A DNA stretch of 8,454 nucleotides from a bacterium (GTDB lineage Bacteria; Tectomicrobia; Entotheonellia; Entotheonellales; Entotheonellaceae), in the NCBI GenBank assembly GCA_027294925.1, contig JAPULM010000216.1:1-8454 (forward strand). The letters are read 5' to 3'. Shown here piece by piece: positions 6,568 through 8,454 of the stretch; position 1 is the stretch's first letter; each line of letters begins with the position of its first letter. The notes beneath the pieces are model-generated. The model ran no database searches. It saw only the letters and a list, made by a program, of their open reading frames with translations, and had not been told where the DNA came from. A program made the position numbers and the translations under genes.

Positions 6568-7732
6568 GTTTATCGACCGCCTTGGACAACGTGCGGTCGA
6601 CATCATCGCGCAGAAGATACTAGAGTTTTGTCACCTGCTACGCGCCCATCAGATCGACGTTAGCGCCGGCAGAATCATCGATACCTTCCGGGCTCTGCTG
6701 ACCATTGATTGTTTCAAACGCGGCGATTTCTATACGGTGTTGGAAGCCAATCTGATTTCTCGCAGCGCCGATCGTGCCTTATTTCACCAGCTCTATGAAC
6801 AATTCTGGCAGGGGCCATCCTGGGCTATGCCGCCCGATCCGTGTCTACCCGGCTGGGAGGATGGTAGCGAGCTACCGCCCGCCGCGCCAAAGCCTGTCCA
6901 GTTGCAACTGCAAGATCAAGGCAACGGCGAGCATGAACAGGAACAAGAACAGATTTCGATCGCCCTCTATAGCCCTGAAGAAATCCTCAGCCGCAAAGAC
7001 TTTGGCAAGATGTCGGAACAAGAGTTGTTGCGCGTGCAGCGCCTCATTATGAGCATGGCGCGGCAGATGGCCACCACCCTGAGCCGCCGCCAACGCAAAA
7101 AAGCAAAAGCCACCCAGATTGACCCCTCCCGCACCATGCGCCGCAGTTTACGATACGGCGGGGAAGTGGTGGAGCTGGTCAAACGCGGCCCCAAAGTCAG
7201 TAAAACCAAAATGGTGGTGTTGTGCGACGTCAGCGGCTCGATGGATGTCTATTCGCGCTTTCTGTTACAGTTCCTCTACGGCTTGCAAAACGGGCTACGC
7301 GGGGTTGAAACCATCGTCTTCAGCACACGTCTTACTCGCATTACACCATTGCTGCGGCGCCGCAACATTGATACAGCCCTTGACCTCATTGCCAACACGG
7401 TGCACGACTGGTCCGGCGGCACGCAAATTGGCGCCTGCCTGCAAACGTTCAATCATCAATGGGCGCCGCGTCTGGTCACCTCAAAAACCCTGGTCATCGT
7501 CATCAGCGATGGCTGGGACACTGGCGAAACTGACCTACTGGATCAGCAAATGGCATGGTTGAAAGCGCATTGCCATCAGGTGATCTGGCTCAATCCATTA
7601 CTGGGTAGTTCGGGCTACCAGCCCATCTGCAGAGGCATGAGCACCGCCTTGCCCTATGTGAATCATTTTATGTCGGTGCACAATGTCGACAGCTTACGCT
7701 TGTTCGGGCATTTATTAAGCGGTTTAAACTGA
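6506..7732 (+). CDS. VWA-domain protein, CoxE-like partner of the MoxR ATPase
   Basis: The 408-residue product has an N-terminal helical domain (about residues 15-120), a polar linker with an EHEQEQEQ stretch (142-149), a basic region with SRRQRKKAK, and a C-terminal VWA domain. The metal-ion-dependent adhesion site is intact: D-V-S-G-S with Asp241, Ser243 and Ser245, Thr306 in SGGTQIG, and Asp335 in ISDGWDTG. This layout fits the CoxE family, whose members pair with CoxD-type ATPases. The gene overlaps the ATPase gene by 62 nt, which implies translational coupling. A strong AAGGAGG (6484-6490) sits 15 nt before ATG 6506, further than usual. A TTG at 6518 is an alternative start. No transmembrane segment or signal peptide is evident, so it is likely cytosolic or peripheral to the membrane. 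Confidence 0.9.
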   Translation: MKTCLKTSSARYELDPHIPTEFIDRLGQRAVDIIAQKILEFCHLLRAHQIDVSAGRIIDTFRALLTIDCFKRGDFYTVLEANLISRSADRALFHQLYEQFWQGPSWAMPPDPCLPGWEDGSELPPAAPKPVQLQLQDQGNGEHEQEQEQISIALYSPEEILSRKDFGKMSEQELLRVQRLIMSMARQMATTLSRRQRKKAKATQIDPSRTMRRSLRYGGEVVELVKRGPKVSKTKMVVLCDVSGSMDVYSRFLLQFLYGLQNGLRGVETIVFSTRLTRITPLLRRRNIDTALDLIANTVHDWSGGTQIGACLQTFNHQWAPRLVTSKTLVIVISDGWDTGETDLLDQQMAWLKAHCHQVIWLNPLLGSSGYQPICRGMSTALPYVNHFMSVHNVDSLRLFGHLLSGLN

Positions 7733-7798
7733 CCGAAAATTTGGCTGAGGACAAATCTGAAATCTGTCACCGTGGCGTTTTTTCGTAGGAGAGCGTGT

Positions 7799-8326
7799 AT
7801 GATGGACCTCAACATGCTGCGTAACGAATATGATTTGTCGCGGCGCTATAGCCAAAGCCTCTACGATGATCTTAGCGAAGCAGACATCCAATGGCGCCCA
7901 AGGCCCAAAAGCAGCGCCATTGGATGGCATCTAGGGCATCAAGCCGCCGTCAATCATTACATGATCCGCAATCTGCTCGATGCCGAAGCAAGTCTCGACC
8001 CGCAACTCGATGCGCGCTTCGATTCCGCCAACCCCGAGGAAAAGCGTGGCGAGCTGCCATCACTCGCCGTCATCCTTGCTTATCGCGACACCATTGCGCA
8101 ACGCACCCATGCCCGCATCGACGCTATCCTGGCAGGCGAGCGCCCGGCAACGCAACAGTTGCTGCAGGCGGTGGTGCCGATTCTTGTCAGCATCATTAAC
8201 CATGAATATCAGCATGATTGCTGGATACGCGAAATGCGCACCGCGCTGGGTCATGACCAAGCGGACAGCGTGTTTTCCACCCAGGTGGCGCAGCTGAGTG
8301 GCTACTGGGTGCTTCGACTTGGCTGA
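7799..8326 (+). CDS. Stand-alone DinB_2-type (EgtB N-terminal-like) four-helix protein
   Basis: The 175-residue product looks like a four-helix DinB-fold protein. It carries WHLGH (residues 43-47) and NHEYQH (134-139), which give His47, His135 and His139 as the likely metal-binding triad. The same two motifs mark the N-terminal DinB domain of EgtB-type sulfoxide synthases, but the FGE-sulfatase-like catalytic domain is absent; the protein stops soon after the last helix. Start: ATG 7799 has AGGAG (7787-7791) 7 nt upstream; an earlier in-frame GTG at 7772 would place this site inside the gene. Stand-alone DinB proteins include thiol-dependent S-transferases using mycothiol or bacillithiol, but which reaction this one performs cannot be read here. 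It follows the VWA gene by 66 nt on the same strand and may share its transcript. Confidence 0.8.
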   Translation: MMDLNMLRNEYDLSRRYSQSLYDDLSEADIQWRPRPKSSAIGWHLGHQAAVNHYMIRNLLDAEASLDPQLDARFDSANPEEKRGELPSLAVILAYRDTIAQRTHARIDAILAGERPATQQLLQAVVPILVSIINHEYQHDCWIREMRTALGHDQADSVFSTQVAQLSGYWVLRLG

Positions 8327-8349
8327 CCTGACCCGATGGTTTATTAGGC

Positions 8350-8454
8350 CTACTCGTAGGTAAGCATGCGGTAGGTTATCTCCGAAGGCTCGAAGAAGGC
8401 GGTTCCGGCTATCATGACCCATATTGCTTTGGTCCGCTTGATCCAGTTGCCCAC
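8350..8454 (-). CDS. C-terminal end of an unidentified gene (partial)
   Basis: On the minus strand the frame is open from the window edge to a TAG at 8352-8350, giving 34 residues that include AGTAFFEPSEITYRM and end in LTYE. The composition is protein-like, and the gene would converge on the DinB gene with a 23-nt gap. I do not recognise the family, and the fragment is short enough that chance cannot be excluded. Confidence 0.45.
   Translation of the reverse strand: MGNWIKRTKAIWVMIAGTAFFEPSEITYRMLTYE

Noticed and set aside
8349..8360. CCTAC-TC-GTAGG palindrome as a terminator
   Set aside because: The stem is only 5 bp with a 2-nt loop, there is no T-run, and it mostly lies inside the C-terminal codons of the partial minus-strand gene.
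1..8454. CRISPR arrays, tRNA or rRNA genes, insertion sequences
   Set aside because: I found no regularly spaced direct repeats, cloverleaf-like sequences, transposase motifs or terminal inverted repeats with target duplications.

Overview
The window is bacterial: dense genes on both strands, Shine-Dalgarno sites, and moderately GC-rich coding sequence. Protein families (QueD/QueE, a two-subunit 3-oxoacid CoA-transferase, a CoxD/CoxE-type MoxR ATPase plus VWA pair, NHL propeller, EgtB-type DinB domain) suit a Gram-negative heterotroph, either a proteobacterium or an uncultivated relative. Nothing here fixes the taxon. No rRNA, tRNA, CRISPR array, insertion sequence or phage gene was seen.

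Layout. 1-48: the last codons of a gene entering from the left, followed by about 320 nt of non-coding sequence with one plausible sigma70 promoter. 367-948 (+): an AhpD/carboxymuconolactone-decarboxylase-like protein whose reading frame is crossed by a single in-frame TGA at 622-624. The TGA falls exactly where the family has the second cysteine of its CxxC redox motif, and a hairpin follows 8 nt later (upper stem 13 nt later). I read this as a selenoprotein with a CxxU active site and a bacterial SECIS element, not two ORFs or a pseudogene. 1018-1893 (-): a six-bladed NHL-type beta-propeller, convergent with the selenoprotein gene. 2229-3077 (+): an alpha/beta hydrolase. 3114-4126 (-): queE-queD, two enzymes of 7-deazaguanine (queuosine) synthesis. 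4260-5598 (+): overlapping A and B subunits of a family I CoA-transferase. 5659-7732 (+): a MoxR/CoxD-like AAA+ ATPase overlapping a CoxE-like VWA protein. 7799-8326 (+): a stand-alone DinB_2-type protein. 8350-8454 (-): the C-terminus of a gene entering from the right.

How the genes work together. queE and queD form a clear biosynthetic pair. The CoA-transferase subunits form one enzyme that activates a 3-oxoacid using another acyl-CoA. The MoxR/VWA pair should form an ATP-driven maturation or chaperone machine, best known from insertion of the copper/sulfur part of the CO dehydrogenase cofactor, but no molybdenum hydroxylase subunits lie in this window. The CoA-transferase, ATPase, VWA and DinB genes run in one direction with short gaps and may be co-transcribed. 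The selenoprotein is the main discovery candidate. It predicts that the genome also carries selA, selB, selC and selD, none of which is in the window.
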